NCBI RefSeq assembly: GCF_002878395.1
Contig: NC_061118.1
Span: forward strand, 88,449,910-88,513,909
Reading direction: 5' to 3'
Length of the DNA: 64,000 bases
Source of the DNA: Capsicum annuum
Lineage: Eukaryota > Streptophyta > Magnoliopsida > Solanales > Solanaceae
Shown here: positions 47,241 to 57,958 of the stretch, piece by piece
How the letters are laid out: each line of letters opens with the position of its first letter
Numbering within the stretch: the stretch's first letter is position 1
The notes under the pieces: generated by a model
Told to the model about the DNA's origin: nothing
Databases searched by the model: none
The model's input: only the letters and a program-made list of their open reading frames with translations
Program-made: the position numbers and the translations under genes

Positions 47241-47657
47241 TGACTCACTTCAGCCCCTATGTTCACCCTTCCAAATGGAGTAGATAATTTTATCGTATAC
47301 TGTGATGCTTCTAGAGTTGGGTTAGGTTGCGTGTTGATGCAAAAAGGTAAGGTTATATCCTATCTCTCCAGACAGTTGAAACCGCATAAGAAGAACTACC
47401 CGATCGATGAAATTGAGTCAGCTGCAGTGGTTTTTGCCTTAAAAATTTGGAGACACTATTTATACGGTGTTCATGTTGATGTCTTTACGGATCACAAGAG
47501 TTTGAAGTATGTGTTTACTCAGACAGAGTTGAATCTTCATCAGGGTCGATGGTTAGAATTGTTAAAGGACTATGATATGCATGTGTTATATCACTCGGGC
47601 ATGGCCAATGTAGTAACAGATGCCCTTAGCAGGTCGTCCATAGGTAGTGTAGCATAG
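47241..47657 (+). pseudogene. CHR-B RNase H (frame open)
   Basis: The open piece 47259-47657 covers the whole RNase [21 protein letters not shown] with the first catalytic Asp, [20 protein letters not shown] with the catalytic Glu region, [20 protein letters not shown] with the DHK motif, and the final Asp in [10 protein letters not shown]. It is uninterrupted, unlike the RT before it. Confidence 0.85.
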
Positions 47658-48880
47658 GTTGATGAAGATAGGAATCAGTTAGCTCATGAGGTGGATTATC
47701 TGGCTAGGTTGGGATTTAGATAGCTTGATTTAGCTAAAGGTAATGTTTGGGTCCAGAGTAGTTCCGAGTCTTCTGTAGTTTCGGAAGTAAAAGAGAAGTA
47801 AGATATGGATCCTAGTTTGGTCAGACTAAAGGAGTCAGTTAAAGATCAAAAGGTAGAGGTTTTCTCCCCAGTGGGAGATAGTGTATTGAGATTTCAGAAT
47901 AGATTATGTATGCTTGATGTTAAAGATTTAAGGCAGAGAATTATGGTTGAAGCGCATGGCATGCAATATTCTATTCATCCCGGTGCTACCAAGATGTACC
48001 GCAACTTGTGAGAAATCTATTGGTGGAATGGTATAAAAAGGATATAGTGAAATTCGTAGAGAAGTTTACAACTTGCTAACAGGTTAAGATAGAACACCAA
48101 AGTCCTGGTGGAATGATGCAAGAATTTAGTATTCCTACTTGGAATTGGGAGGAAGTAAATATGGATTTTTTGACTGGTTTACCTCCTTCTCGACGTCATC
48201 ATGATTCGATTTGGGTTGTTGTAGATAGGTTGACTAAGTCCGCGCATATCTTGCCTGTGCATATATCTTTCACCGGTGATGACTATGCTAAGTTGTACCT
48301 TTGAGAGTTAGTCAGGTTGCATGGAGTTCCTTTGTCTATTATCTCCGATAGGGGTACTCAATTTACTTCTCTTTTTTGGAGGGCTTTTTAGAAGGGTCTC
48401 GATACCCAAGTTCATCTTAGCTCCATTTTTTATCCGTAGACCGATGGTCAGGCTGAGAGGACCATCTAGACCTTGAAGGATATGTTGAGGGCATGTGTTA
48501 TCAATTTCAACGGGAATTGGGATGAACATTTGCGATTGATTGAATTTACTTAAACAACAGTTTTCATTCTAGCATTGGGATGGCTCCATTTGAGGCTTTA
48601 TACGGAAGGCGATGTAGATCACCCATAGGTTTGTTTGAAGTGGATAAAGCCACTGTGAGTGGACCTGATGCTGTGTTTGAGGCTATGGAGAAAGTTAAGC
48701 TGATTCGGGAAAGGTTGAACATAGACCAGAGTCATCAGAAATCATATACAGATGTGAGAAAAAGAGCTCTTGAGTTTGAGGTTAACTATCTAGTGTACTT
48801 GAAGATTTCACCCATGAAGGGGGGGAAAAGATTTGGTAGGAAAGGGAAGCTTAGTCCCCGATACGTTGGCCCTTATTGAG
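47658..48880 (+). pseudogene. CHR-B integrase (broken)
   Basis: Pieces 47805-48011 (MVEAHGMQYSIHPGATKMYR, the zinc-region His) and 48113-48304 (WEEVNMDFLTGLPPSRRHHD, VVDRLTKSAHILPVHI), then SDRGTQFTS at about 48345 with the second core Asp. Piece 48580-48879 has MAPFEALYGRRCRSPIGLFE and the GPY/F region GRKGKLSPRYVGPY. Stops include ones at 48302 and 48391. It would integrate element DNA if repaired. Confidence 0.85.
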
Positions 48881-48882
48881 TT

Positions 48883-49215
48883 TTGAATTGTGTTGGGAAA
48901 GTAGCTTATGAGATTGAATTACCTGCCGAGTTGTCAGTTGTCCATCCGGTCTTTCATGTTTCTATGCTCAAGAAGCACATTGGTGATTCTGTTGTTGTTG
49001 ATCCGTCAAAATATTTTAGTGTTCAGGATAGCCTTTCATATGATAAAGTTCCAGTTGAAATCCTAGATTATGAAGTTCGTAGACTAAGAAATAAACAAGT
49101 TCCTTTGGTCAAAGTTTTGTGGTGAAATCAATCAATCGAGGGTGCTACTTGGGAAGCAGAGGGAGATATACGAACCAGATACCCTCATCTCTTCTCCGCC
49201 AATTCAAATCAAGCC
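48883..49215 (+). pseudogene. CHR-B integrase C-terminus with chromodomain
   Basis: Follows the GPY/F segment. VAYEIELPAELSVVHPVFHV and SMLKKHIGD lead into a chromodomain: VPVEILDYEVRRLRNKQVPL, VKVLW, a stop at 49123, then EGATWEAEGDI-TRYPHLF across a frame change. Chromodomains of this lineage direct insertion to heterochromatin through histone marks; binding residues are only partly kept here. Confidence 0.8.
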
Positions 49216-49416
49216 TAAGGTACTATTCTTCCTTAATCTAATTTCCTTCTCATCTAGTGTATTAAGCTATATGATTATTCTCTCTATGATTCATGAATAT
49301 TGTGAAGTACTCAAAAGTTTAGAGTGAATTAAACTCTTTTAGTGAGTCGTTCCAGCTATACGTCCTCATTTTCTCTTGTTCTTGGCCTATCTAGCAACAT
49401 TTGAGGACGAATGTTT

Positions 49417-49431
49417 CTGAGGGGGTGATAT
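49417..49431 (+). other. Polypurine tract of CHR-B
   Basis: CTGAGGGGGTGATAT directly before the 3' LTR, after the GAGGACGAATG signature that often marks the 3' end of such elements. Confidence 0.75.
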
Positions 49432-51773
49432 TGTAATACCCCGAGACTCTAACCAATAGTGAAATCACAAATCAAGCTCATGAGAAACAAATTATAATGT
49501 TTTGGGTTGTTTTCTGATCAAGGATGGTGTGTATTAAATCCTTAAAGATGTCCTAACAATTGGGTGAATCAAAACATTCCTTACTGATTGAATTCTTGCG
49601 AAGGATATTGGTATAGTCAACTTCAAATGAGTATATCTCTCATTATACTTGGAATTTTTGTGATCATGACCTATCAAAAGATAGATAATTGAATTATCTT
49701 TCCAACAACACCAATTTCTCCAAAATCTAATATCGGAGAAAAGATTTATTCTTATTTTACTCCAGCATATCAATCTGGAAAAGGCTGACAACGTTTCTGA
49801 TGGGTTGTCACGTTTTTGATGCCATTTCTGACGACGTCGTCACTTTCTGACGACATTTCTGATGACATCGTCAGTTTTAGGCAGAAAATCAAAAATTCGA
49901 CCCTTTTGTGATGACATTTCATGACGGCCTATCATGGGTCTAACGGCCTGTCACGGATGTCGTCAGCCATTTTTTTCAAAAATTAAAGAGCATTTTAAAA
50001 AGGGTATTTTGGTATTTTCCACCCATTTTGACCTTCTATAAATATCCAAGTAAAGAAGAAAACTTCATTCTTCTTCCATTTCATCAAGAATACTAGGGTT
50101 TCTCTCTCAAAATCCAATCCAACTCTTCCACGAACATCAAGAATCCAACCATAAATTTCACAAATTGGTTCAAGATTCAAGGTACCCAAGTCAAAAACAT
50201 CAAGAAACCTAACTCAAGAAGTGGAAAAGGAGTCTATAACAAGTTTCTTCATTCCAATCCATAATCAAGGTATGTGGGGTTTGAACAAGAACACTCTTTT
50301 CGTTCTTGTGCCTAAAGATTTAATTTCTATTATTGACTTACATGAATTTGCAAAGTGGGATTACACCCAAAATTCTCTATTAATGATTTATGAGATTTGA
50401 GTTGGTTAATTTTAATATTATGATATATTTACCATCATATTTCTTGAATTGAGGATTTATGCTATGAGTTGAATATTCTTGTTATGAATTGATGATTTTC
50501 GAATGAGTTGAGATAAGTGTCATGATTTAATCCTTCCATGAGAAGTTGATTATTGAATAGATATTGATATTAAACTTGAGAGTCAAGAATGAGTCCTATG
50601 ATGTTTCCTTGAAACTTTTGATATTTGAAATAATTTGAGAAGCAAATGTACTTGATGTTGAGAAAGATTGTATTGATTTGAGTCGAGTTAGGAATGCACA
50701 AGATGTTTATGATTTACAGACGAGATATATATTTATGTTTTGCTCTTTATAATAGACCCATGATTTGATATTGATTAAGGTGGATTTCCTAATGCATTCT
50801 GAGCTGAATCTAGGAGGAGTATTTAGCACCGAGTGGGAAATATGGTATTTTTCCGAAACTATGTGCCACCATAGGATTAATATTGATGATTATGGGCCAG
50901 AGGCCGAGTATGGGATTGTGATTGAGAAATTGAGGTTGTACTCCTTGGCAAGAGTATGACACCCCCGCCAATGTGGGGTTCTCTCCTTAGAAGTGCAAAA
51001 TGTTGGACTCCATGGCTCACATGGTGTAGTTATGTCGGTTTTAAGAAACTCCCACGTCCATAATGATCTAAGTACCTTGAGTTCCCGAGTCACTCGAAGT
51101 CATGAGTTAAAGAGTTTGAGTTGTGTTAAGTGATTTATGAGATTTATGAAGCATGTGTTATTACTAATGACTTTTGGGAATAATGTTTAGATAATGTAAG
51201 CGGAGGGAGGTATTATTGTCAGCATTCATGATTTTCTTATACATTTATGATATTATTTAAAATATTGCATCCACGCTCACATAATCAGTACATTCCCAAG
51301 TACTGATTCCCATTCTCTTCTGTGTTCTATATTTCCTCGTGATGTAGGTTCAGGTGCTCATTCTCAGCAGTGACGGTGATATTCGAGTACCTCCATCTAC
51401 ATTCGTACAGGTTGTGAGTCCTCATGGTTCGAGGACCTATGTCCCTAACTTTTGTCTTGATAGTAGAGGTTTGTTTATTCCCAGTTCAGTACGAGTCAAT
51501 TGGGGATCTGTCCCAATGGCTCCTCAGTGTTATGTAGTAGAGGCTTTGACAGGCTAGAGTACTAGTATGTATAGAACTTTAGTATTTTGATTGTATAGGA
51601 TAGTATCTCTTCGTATTCCAGTATTTTTATGACATGAATATTCTTCCTTATTACAACTTGATTATTATCATAGTGAGTTATATAAGCGATGATAGGCTCA
51701 GAGGGTTAGCTTAAGGCCGCGTGTGGCCTTAAGCACTATGTGACGTCTTGGGATGGGATCTTGGGGTGTTACA
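49432..51773 (+). repeat. 3' LTR of CHR-B (2342 bp)
   Basis: Intact counterpart of 40212-45271. U3 carries the TGACG/CGTCA cluster (49785-49970) with the perfect 14-base palindrome TGACGACGTCGTCA at 49829-49842. TATAAATA is at 50037-50044 and AAG/GTATGT has its intron start at 50270. It ends GGGGTGTTACA. ORFs at 49995-50189, 50765-50959 and 51354-51557 fall on the LTR leader and U5 and have no domain. Confidence 0.9.
50037..50044 (+). promoter_or_regulatory. TATA box of the CHR-B 3' LTR
   Basis: CTATAAATATCC about 600 bases into the LTR, followed by the CTAGGGTTTCTCTC leader. The 5' copy reads TATATATA at 43534-43541. Confidence 0.65.
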
Positions 51774-52027
51774 ATCTGGTATGACTTCTTTAGCGACAAA
51801 GGTATTACTAAAGCGGTAGCCACTTTAGTGGCCTAACGCTGCTTTAACGGGCCCTGCAAGACTATGTTGGCACCGCTAAAATGGAGGGTTGGCCACTTTA
51901 GCGGTCATCGCTTTAGGGGTATGGGTGACCAACCCCTTGTGGGCCATACTGTGTTAGCAATCAACCTACTCTAAAGTGGTGACTGCTAAAGGTTAGTTGT
52001 TCAATATAGCAGTAAGCGTTGGAACAG

Positions 52028-52035
52028 TATAAAAA
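52028..52035 (+). promoter_or_regulatory. TATA box of the CHR-C 3' LTR
   Basis: CAGTATAAAAATC immediately after the GCGGT/CCACTTTAG repeat cluster. With U3 interrupted by CHR-B, the enhancer-like part 51788-52020 still lies next to it. Confidence 0.5.
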
Positions 52036-52115
52036 TCTTTTTTGTCATTTTCTTCCATTTTTGAGACTTTGAGCTTCAAATTTTAGAATTTTGAAGATAT
52101 CTTTTATTTTCAAGC

Positions 52116-52125
52116 ATAGGTAAGC
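52116..52125 (+). other. Candidate 5' splice site in the CHR-C LTR leader
   Basis: ATAG/GTAAGC about 90 bases after the TATA box. The matching acceptor cannot be examined because the 5' end of CHR-C is not in the window. Confidence 0.35.
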
Positions 52126-53966
52126 TCCAGATCACTAATTCAACTATTTTACTTTGATTCTTGTCATTTAAAACTCATTATAATGAGATTTCAAACATAA
52201 AATTTGGGCATTTTGGCCCGGAAGGCCTAAAGATGATTTTTCTTCAATATAAATCTCTTTTAAACCCATTTTCACTTGAGGTTTCTTCTATGTCTTCTTT
52301 GAATCATGGCTAATGTTTTTATGAATAAAATTCAAATTTTACCCTTTTATTGAAAATCCATATCAAGGTCAGTTTTGACCCAATTTAAAAAAAAGGTAAT
52401 ATGGTCGTCGTTGGGTTTCCTTTGATGCGTAGATTCCAAATTTATATGTTTTAGTTCATTTCAGAGTCGTTCTGAGGGGAAAAGCTTCATGTGAATGGAT
52501 TTTGGCTTGGACTTTAGTCATGAGGTAGGTTATGACTTAACCTTATTCAGACTGGGTTGAGTAGTTAATATTTGTATAAAAGCATAGTATAAGTATGGGT
52601 AATAATTGTGAAGATAATGTTATTACTATTGTGTGCCTGTTTAGGGGCTTATGTTGAAATTATTAGTGATTTGAGATGGTATTTTTTATGTGTTGCCCAT
52701 GTGGGGGTATTATATGATATTGTTGGCCTTGTGTATATGTTAGATTTTTTCCCCTTGTGATAGAAATGCCTAAGTTGGTGGTTATTGTGGTATTATTGAT
52801 GTCTTACTCGCATACTTCACTCTAGTCATACATGGCTTTTATTGACTCATGGATGGTTCTTATTAAGTGCATTTGAGCTTACTTGCATATATATTGTCTA
52901 TTTTGAGATCTTCGTATTAGTTAGGTTATGAGAACAACATCCTCATATCATACATACATTCATGAGATATTGTCACCACTATAGGAATATTGGTTTTTCT
53001 GTAGAAATGAGATACTTTAAAAAACCCTCTATTGTAGCCAAGAGTCAGAGAGGAGATATGGATATTGAGACTGGAATTGAGTATTAATATTGTATATAGA
53101 TTGCGAACCCCCCATGGGTTCTACCTGAAAGCACAAATGCTCGGTAGGTGTAAACGAAGGTTTTGTGATAACCTCAGACATATCACATCATCATCATTGT
53201 AACTCTCATTGAATTTTATACATTATGCATCTTTTGTGTTGTACATTTATGTTTGATTTTAGTTCTATCTATTTTATATTTCTTTTTGAACTTGTATAAG
53301 TGCACATGATATAACTAGAATTGTTAGTGGAGACGATATTGTGCTATCCTTTGGGATATTTTATGATTGCAGGTGACTTGCCTATAGTGTATATTTATAT
53401 ACTTTATTTTCTACTTATCTCAATCGATCTATGATACCTACTGAGTACAAGTGGACCGTACTCATCCCTGCTGTGAACTTTCGGTGCTGATCTAGGTACG
53501 AGTGCACCGCGTGATAGCTGAGTTCGGATGGTGATTGACATATCTCAAGGTAGTGGCCGCTCAATACTTTCAGAGTCAACTATCACCTCATCCTATCCAG
53601 TTTATGTCTTTTTGTGTATTCAGATATAGAATTATGTTTTTCTTTGGATTTTCAGTTGTATTTTTAGACTTTGATATATATTTAGTTTGTTCTTAAACCG
53701 TGACACTAGGTTTTGGGATAGTTTATGGTATTTTTGTGATTTATACTTTCGGTATCTTTATGTATGTATTGCCTGGCTTCGTTCTAGAAGTCTCGCCTTG
53801 CATTTTATTTTGTGATTTTCATTTACATATCAGTTTGGGTGATTGACTTACTTGTCAAGTCTAAGTTGCGATAAATGCCATCCTGACTCAAGTTTTTGGG
53901 TTGTGACACAAAAATAATTAACAATTAGAAATTATTCAAATTAGTAAAATATATAAAATAAAGAAT

Positions 53967-54475
53967 TGACACGATTGAAACCAGGGCCTAGTCTTGTCGG
54001 GCATCTCAAGTCGAGCTAGGACTGAGACCACCCCCATTACCCACTATAATCGTCTTACTCCTGCTGCTCGGGAGAATTTTGAGCATATAACAATATAAAA
54101 TAATAATAATTTAAAGACATAAGATAGAGTCTCTAAGTATAACTAAATAATCAAAACCAAGTGTCTAACTAATACCAATCTCAATGCAATTACCAATACA
54201 ATTCTAACACTAATACCGACACTGTCCATGTCCATAGTAGTCCAACAAAGCCTCTAACCAGAGTCATTAAATATCTGGCTGGGACATGCACCCGACCATA
54301 GCAAAATCCAAAACCAAAACCAAAGAAATAACAAAAATGAAAAGAATTCTATAACATGAAATAGAGTCTTTTGGAGTATGAAAGCTCAACAGTTCAATCT
54401 GACTCAAGGATGTCTCCTAATCTATGTCATTGATTATAAAAAATGGTTGTATGGCCGATTTCTATATTGACTAGG
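53967..54475 (-). repeat. Truncated E-family LTR fragment
   Basis: Begins TGACACGATT and follows the CHR-E1 LTR order: GGGCATCTCAAGTC-AGC-AGGAC, GAGACCACCCCCATTACCCA, GAGAATTTTGAGCATATAAC and later GTCCAACAAAGCCTCTAACC, GGGACATGCACCCGACCATAG (compare 9259-9740 and 16298-16726). It fades out at about 54475, at the edge of ATH3 gag. Only the U5 side is present. The 58 bases between it and the CHR-C LTR (53909-53966) are AT-rich with nothing recognisable. Confidence 0.75.
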
Positions 54476-54477
54476 GA

Positions 54478-55960
54478 ATGAGTCAAGATGGCTTGGATTA
54501 TCTTAGCAGCGACAGCCATGAAAGTGCAATTCCCATTCCCCTTACTAAGGAAAATGGAGTATTTTATGTCACAAGCGTAATGCTTCAATTGCTTCATTTG
54601 AATTTAATTTTTGGGGGTCAAGCACATGAGGACTCAAATTTTCTCTTGAAGAACTTTGTAGAAGTTTGTGGACCCTTTAATATTGCACACATCTCCTAAG
54701 ATTCCATCCGATTGTGCCTTTTCACTTTCTTCCTTACGGGAAAGGTGGTGCTTTGGGTAAGTTCTTTGCCCATCGGTTCCATCAACTCATGGAAAAGTCT
54801 TATAGAGGATTTCTTAAGTCATGACTTCCCACCTTCGAAGATGTTACAATTTTGGGATGGAGTCATTAATTTCCGCCAATTTCATGAAGAACCGTGGTAT
54901 GAAGCTTGGGGAAGATTCAAGGAAAACCTTTTGGAATATCCTTGCCATGAGATGCTGGTGAAGATGCTTTTCCAAATCTTCAATAGGCCATTGGACCAAC
55001 TCAACAAAGTGATAGTAGACAATGCATCAGATAGATCACTCATTAAAATATCGTATGGGGTAAATCAAAGGTGTTGGATCAAGAAGTGAGTTAGTCTAGG
55101 AGAAGGGACACGAAGGATGCCGAGGTGGCCGTAGAGACTCCCACCTCATCCTTTGTGTACCAAGATAGAAAAGTTCAAGAGGAGGAAAAAGATTCAAACA
55201 TGATCAAGGTAATGTCACACCTTGCACTCCTTATGAATCATATGTTGGGAGCCTAATTGAAAACATAAATGTGATAAATCCAATAGAGGATAGACCAAGT
55301 GAAAGGGCAAAGGAAGAGATAGTTGACGAAAAATTGAGTTTGTTGCATAAATATACAAAGTGTTTCCACCTTGCCTCTCAATAAAAAGGAGGGAATCAAG
55401 ATCGAAACCATGAAAGTCAAAGCATGACACTATGCGAAAAGGAAGGGTACATCATTGAAGAAATTTTGGCTCGAATCTTGAATTATGTTGAGGGGACCCA
55501 CCAAATGGTGAAAGAAATGCGAAGTGATTTCTCTATTCTCCACAAAATTGTTGAGTCCCACTCAACTACCATCTACGAACTAGAGGCAAGGTTGACTTAA
55601 ATATCGGTGTATCTCTTGGAGAAGCAAATTTATGTAATGACAAGTGGAAAAGTAAAAAATGCTATTGGCGTAAAAAATGCTATGGGCACTCAAGATGCAA
55701 AGGGTCTCGAAAATAGTATGGAGCTTGAGAACTTCGATGGAAAAGAACAGGATGAGAAAACTAAGGCAAAGAGAAAAAGGTCAAATAATAATAAGCCAAA
55801 ACCAAGTGGGGGAGTGTTTGAAAAGTCAACAATAAATGAGTGCCAAATTGTCAACATGCCATCAAGAAATACTCCTTCTCCTTGCCCAAAATAGTTCTCA
55901 TCGAAGGGAGAAAATGCAAAGTTCAACAAGCTCTTTGATAAATTTAGTACCCTATCCATT
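54478..55960 (+). pseudogene. ATH3 gag (Athila type, few breaks)
   Basis: Open pieces 54478-54699 (VMLQLLHLNLIFGGQAHEDS, FVEVCGPFNIAHIS), 54712-55089 (FFLTGKVVLWVSSLPIGSIN, EDFLSHDFPPSKMLQFWDGV, PWYEAWGRFKENL) and 55607-55894 (a Lys/Glu-rich, GKVKNAIGVKNAMGTQD-like low-complexity linker). A further segment, FNKLFDKFSTLSINIPLAEA (about 55920-55980), is the conserved gag C-terminus leading to protease. One stop separates the first two pieces. The region around 55090-55600 has weak Coiled-coil-like composition and stops. No 5' LTR or primer site is seen; the 5' end abuts the E-family fragment. Confidence 0.75.
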
Positions 55961-56069
55961 AATATTCCTCTAGCTGAGGCTTTGATATGTTGGGGTATGC
56001 TAAATTTGTGAAGGATTCGGTATCTGGGACGGAACTTGTGAAACATGAAACAATAGAAATAACACATCA

Positions 56070-57097
56070 TTGTTGTGCCTTCATGTCAAGCACATTGGCA
56101 AAAAAAAAGACCCCAATGCTTTTACAATTCCATGCATAGTCAGATTGTTTAAGTTCGCAAAAATGTTGTGTGACCTTGGAGAAAATGTAAATCTAATGCC
56201 TTATGCCATATTCAACAAGCTCGGATTGGAGAAGCCGCAACCTACGACGATGAAATTTCTCAAGTCCGACTATTCCATCAAGAAGCCAATAGGAGTTTTT
56301 CATCATGTTCTACTCAAAGTTTATCAATTTATCTTCCCAGTCGATTTTGTGATCTTGGATTGTGCAGTGGATAATAAAGTTTCTATAATTCTTGAAAGGC
56401 CATTATTAGACACCGGAACGTCCATGGTGGATGTGGAATTCGGTGATATGAAGTTTCGGTTGAATGACAAGGAGGTGTCTTTCAACATATGTAAGTCCAT
56501 GAAACAATCGATAGACTTACAAGTCATATCGGTAATTGATGTCATTGATGGGGAGGTGGCAAATCATATTGATGTGAGCTTTTTAGATGATCCTTTGGTA
56601 GGAGTGTTATGGAATTACAAAAGGGAAGAAGTGAAAGAATTTGATGAGGTAGTTGCATCTTTAATGGGACTTGGACCTTATACTAAGAAATTAGTAAATT
56701 TGGACCTTGATATTAAAAATATTGAGAGCCCACTCACAAAACCAACCATTCTCGAGACACCAAAAATTAAATTGAAGCCTTTTCCACCCTATCTTATTTA
56801 TGTGTTCTTGGGAAACGAAATCATTGCAAGTGAACTTGAGCCCTCTCAAGTAGAAGATTTGAAGTTGGAGGTAAAAAGGTTTATTCAAGCTATTGGATGG
56901 ACAATTACGGACATCATAGGGATAGACCCCGTCATTTATTCCCAAAAAATCAAGCTAGATAAAGATCATGTACCTGGTGTGGGGAATCAAAGAAGGCTAA
57001 ATCTACCCATGCAAAAGGTGGTAAAGAAAGACATCATAAAATGGCTTGATGTGGGAGTAATCTATCCAATATCAAATAACACTTGGGTGAGTCCGGT
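56070..57097 (+). CDS. ATH3 protease and start of RT (Athila type), cut by CHR-I
   Basis: An uninterrupted frame of about 343 codons, the longest in the window. KKKDPNAFTIPCIV leads to the protease, whose active site reads DLGENVNLMPYAIF against the usual DLGASINLMP, so the Asp and Gly are kept. FVILDCAVDNKVSIILERPL and MVDVEFGDMKFRLND follow. After a spacer (residues about 170-290) the RT begins near VVKKDIIKWLDVGVIYPISN with WVSPV at 57090, where CHR-I is inserted; the last codons to 57125 are LTR sequence. The start at 56070 is only the first Met; the true product is a Gag-Pol polyprotein. Compared with ATH2 the protease is much better kept. Confidence 0.8.
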
Positions 57098-57310
57098 TGT
57101 AATACCCTGGGAAATTTTTCGTTGAAATTTTGTGCGTAAATGTGTTGGGTTCTATCTTCTAGAATGAATTATAAATTTTCCATGCGGAATGTCTTAGATT
57201 ATGACCCACCATTGCGTAGAGTATCAAATAATCATGTGGATCGAACCGTGAATAGTAGTGAATAGTAAAATGTGCAGGAAAAAGTACTGAGGCCTGATGT
57301 ATTTTTTCTC

Positions 57311-57650
57311 CAACTTTAAACGATCATAACTCCTTATACATAATTATCTGGGTGATCTAATATATATCAACGAAAAGCTCTGTGAGTCCTATTTCTAATG
57401 AAATTGGTTTCATCCAATTTGTATATCGGAGAAAAATGTTATGGTCAATCTACTTTAGCCTAACAAAAGTGAATTTTTGGGTCAACTTCAAACTATCATA
57501 ACTCTTCGTACACAATGATTTGGGTGAGATACTATATATCAACGAAAAGATATGAGAGTCCTCTTTCTAATGAAATAGTTTTCATGCAATTTCGATATCG
57601 GAGTAAAATATTATGGTTGATCTACTTCAAACTATCAAAATAGTTCATCA
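57311..57650 (+). repeat. 172-bp tandem duplication in the CHR-I U3
   Basis: CAACTTTAAACGATCATAAC at 57311 and CAACTTCAAACTATCATAAC at 57483 begin two units that share ATATATCAACGAAAAG, GAGTCCT-TTTCTAATGAAAT and TATCGGAG-AAAAT-TTATGGT, then GATCTACTT or CAATCTACTT. The units are diverged, so the duplication predates this copy. Confidence 0.85.
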
Positions 57651-57949
57651 AAGGATAGATTCGAGAATTATTTGATTTTTAGGGGCGTTTTGGTCATTTA
57701 CCCTTTTCCAAAATCCTTCCAAACCCTATATTAAAGTCTATTAGAAGCATTATATGTTATATTTCATCAAATTCACTAAAAAAGAAAACCCTAAGCTCCT
57801 ACATCTGATTTTAAGAACCTCCTAAGTTCACCATTAATTCTTCAAATTTATTCAAGATTCCAAGTTCCTAGTTCAAGAACTCCAAGAACCATCATTCAAA
57901 GGCACGATTAACATCTCAAAAATGATTATCAATCTAAAGTTCATAATTC

Positions 57950-57958
57950 AAGGTATGT
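57950..57958 (+). other. Candidate 5' splice site, CHR-I LTR leader
   Basis: AAG/GTATGT inside TTCAAGGTATGTGGGGTTT, with the intron start at 57953. Paired with CAG at 59633 it predicts an intron of 1681 bases. Confidence 0.5.

Larger units (their letters stand above)
40212..51773 (+). mobile_element. CHR-B: full-length plus-strand chromovirus inside the CHR-C 3' LTR
   Basis: LTRs run 40212-45271 (2341 bp after removing NA-K and its 5-bp duplication) and 49432-51773 (2342 bp), both from TGTAATACCCCGAG to GTTACA. Internal 45272-49431 has an initiator-Met primer site, gag, RT, RNase H, integrase, chromodomain and a polypurine tract; the protease is deleted. Flanks are ATTTG (40207-40211) and ATCTG (51774-51778), a target duplication with one transition. 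Few stops remain per domain, and the LTRs are similar along their whole length, so this is younger than CHR-E1 and CHR-C. Confidence 0.9.
39696..53908 (+). repeat. 3' LTR of CHR-C, split by CHR-B
   Basis: Starts TGTAAGGACTTG at 39696 after a GGATGAACTGGATT-GTGGTGG run that resembles the CHR-B end of pol and polypurine tract. Sequence 39696-40211 continues at 51774 and ends TTGTGACA at 53908, about 2650 bp in all. U3 continues after CHR-B with reiterated GCGGT/CCACTTTAG/ACCGCTAAA words (51788-52020), then TATAAAAA at 52028-52035 and a leader with a GTAAGC donor-like site at 52120. No coding sequence is seen in 51774-53908. Confidence 0.75.
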
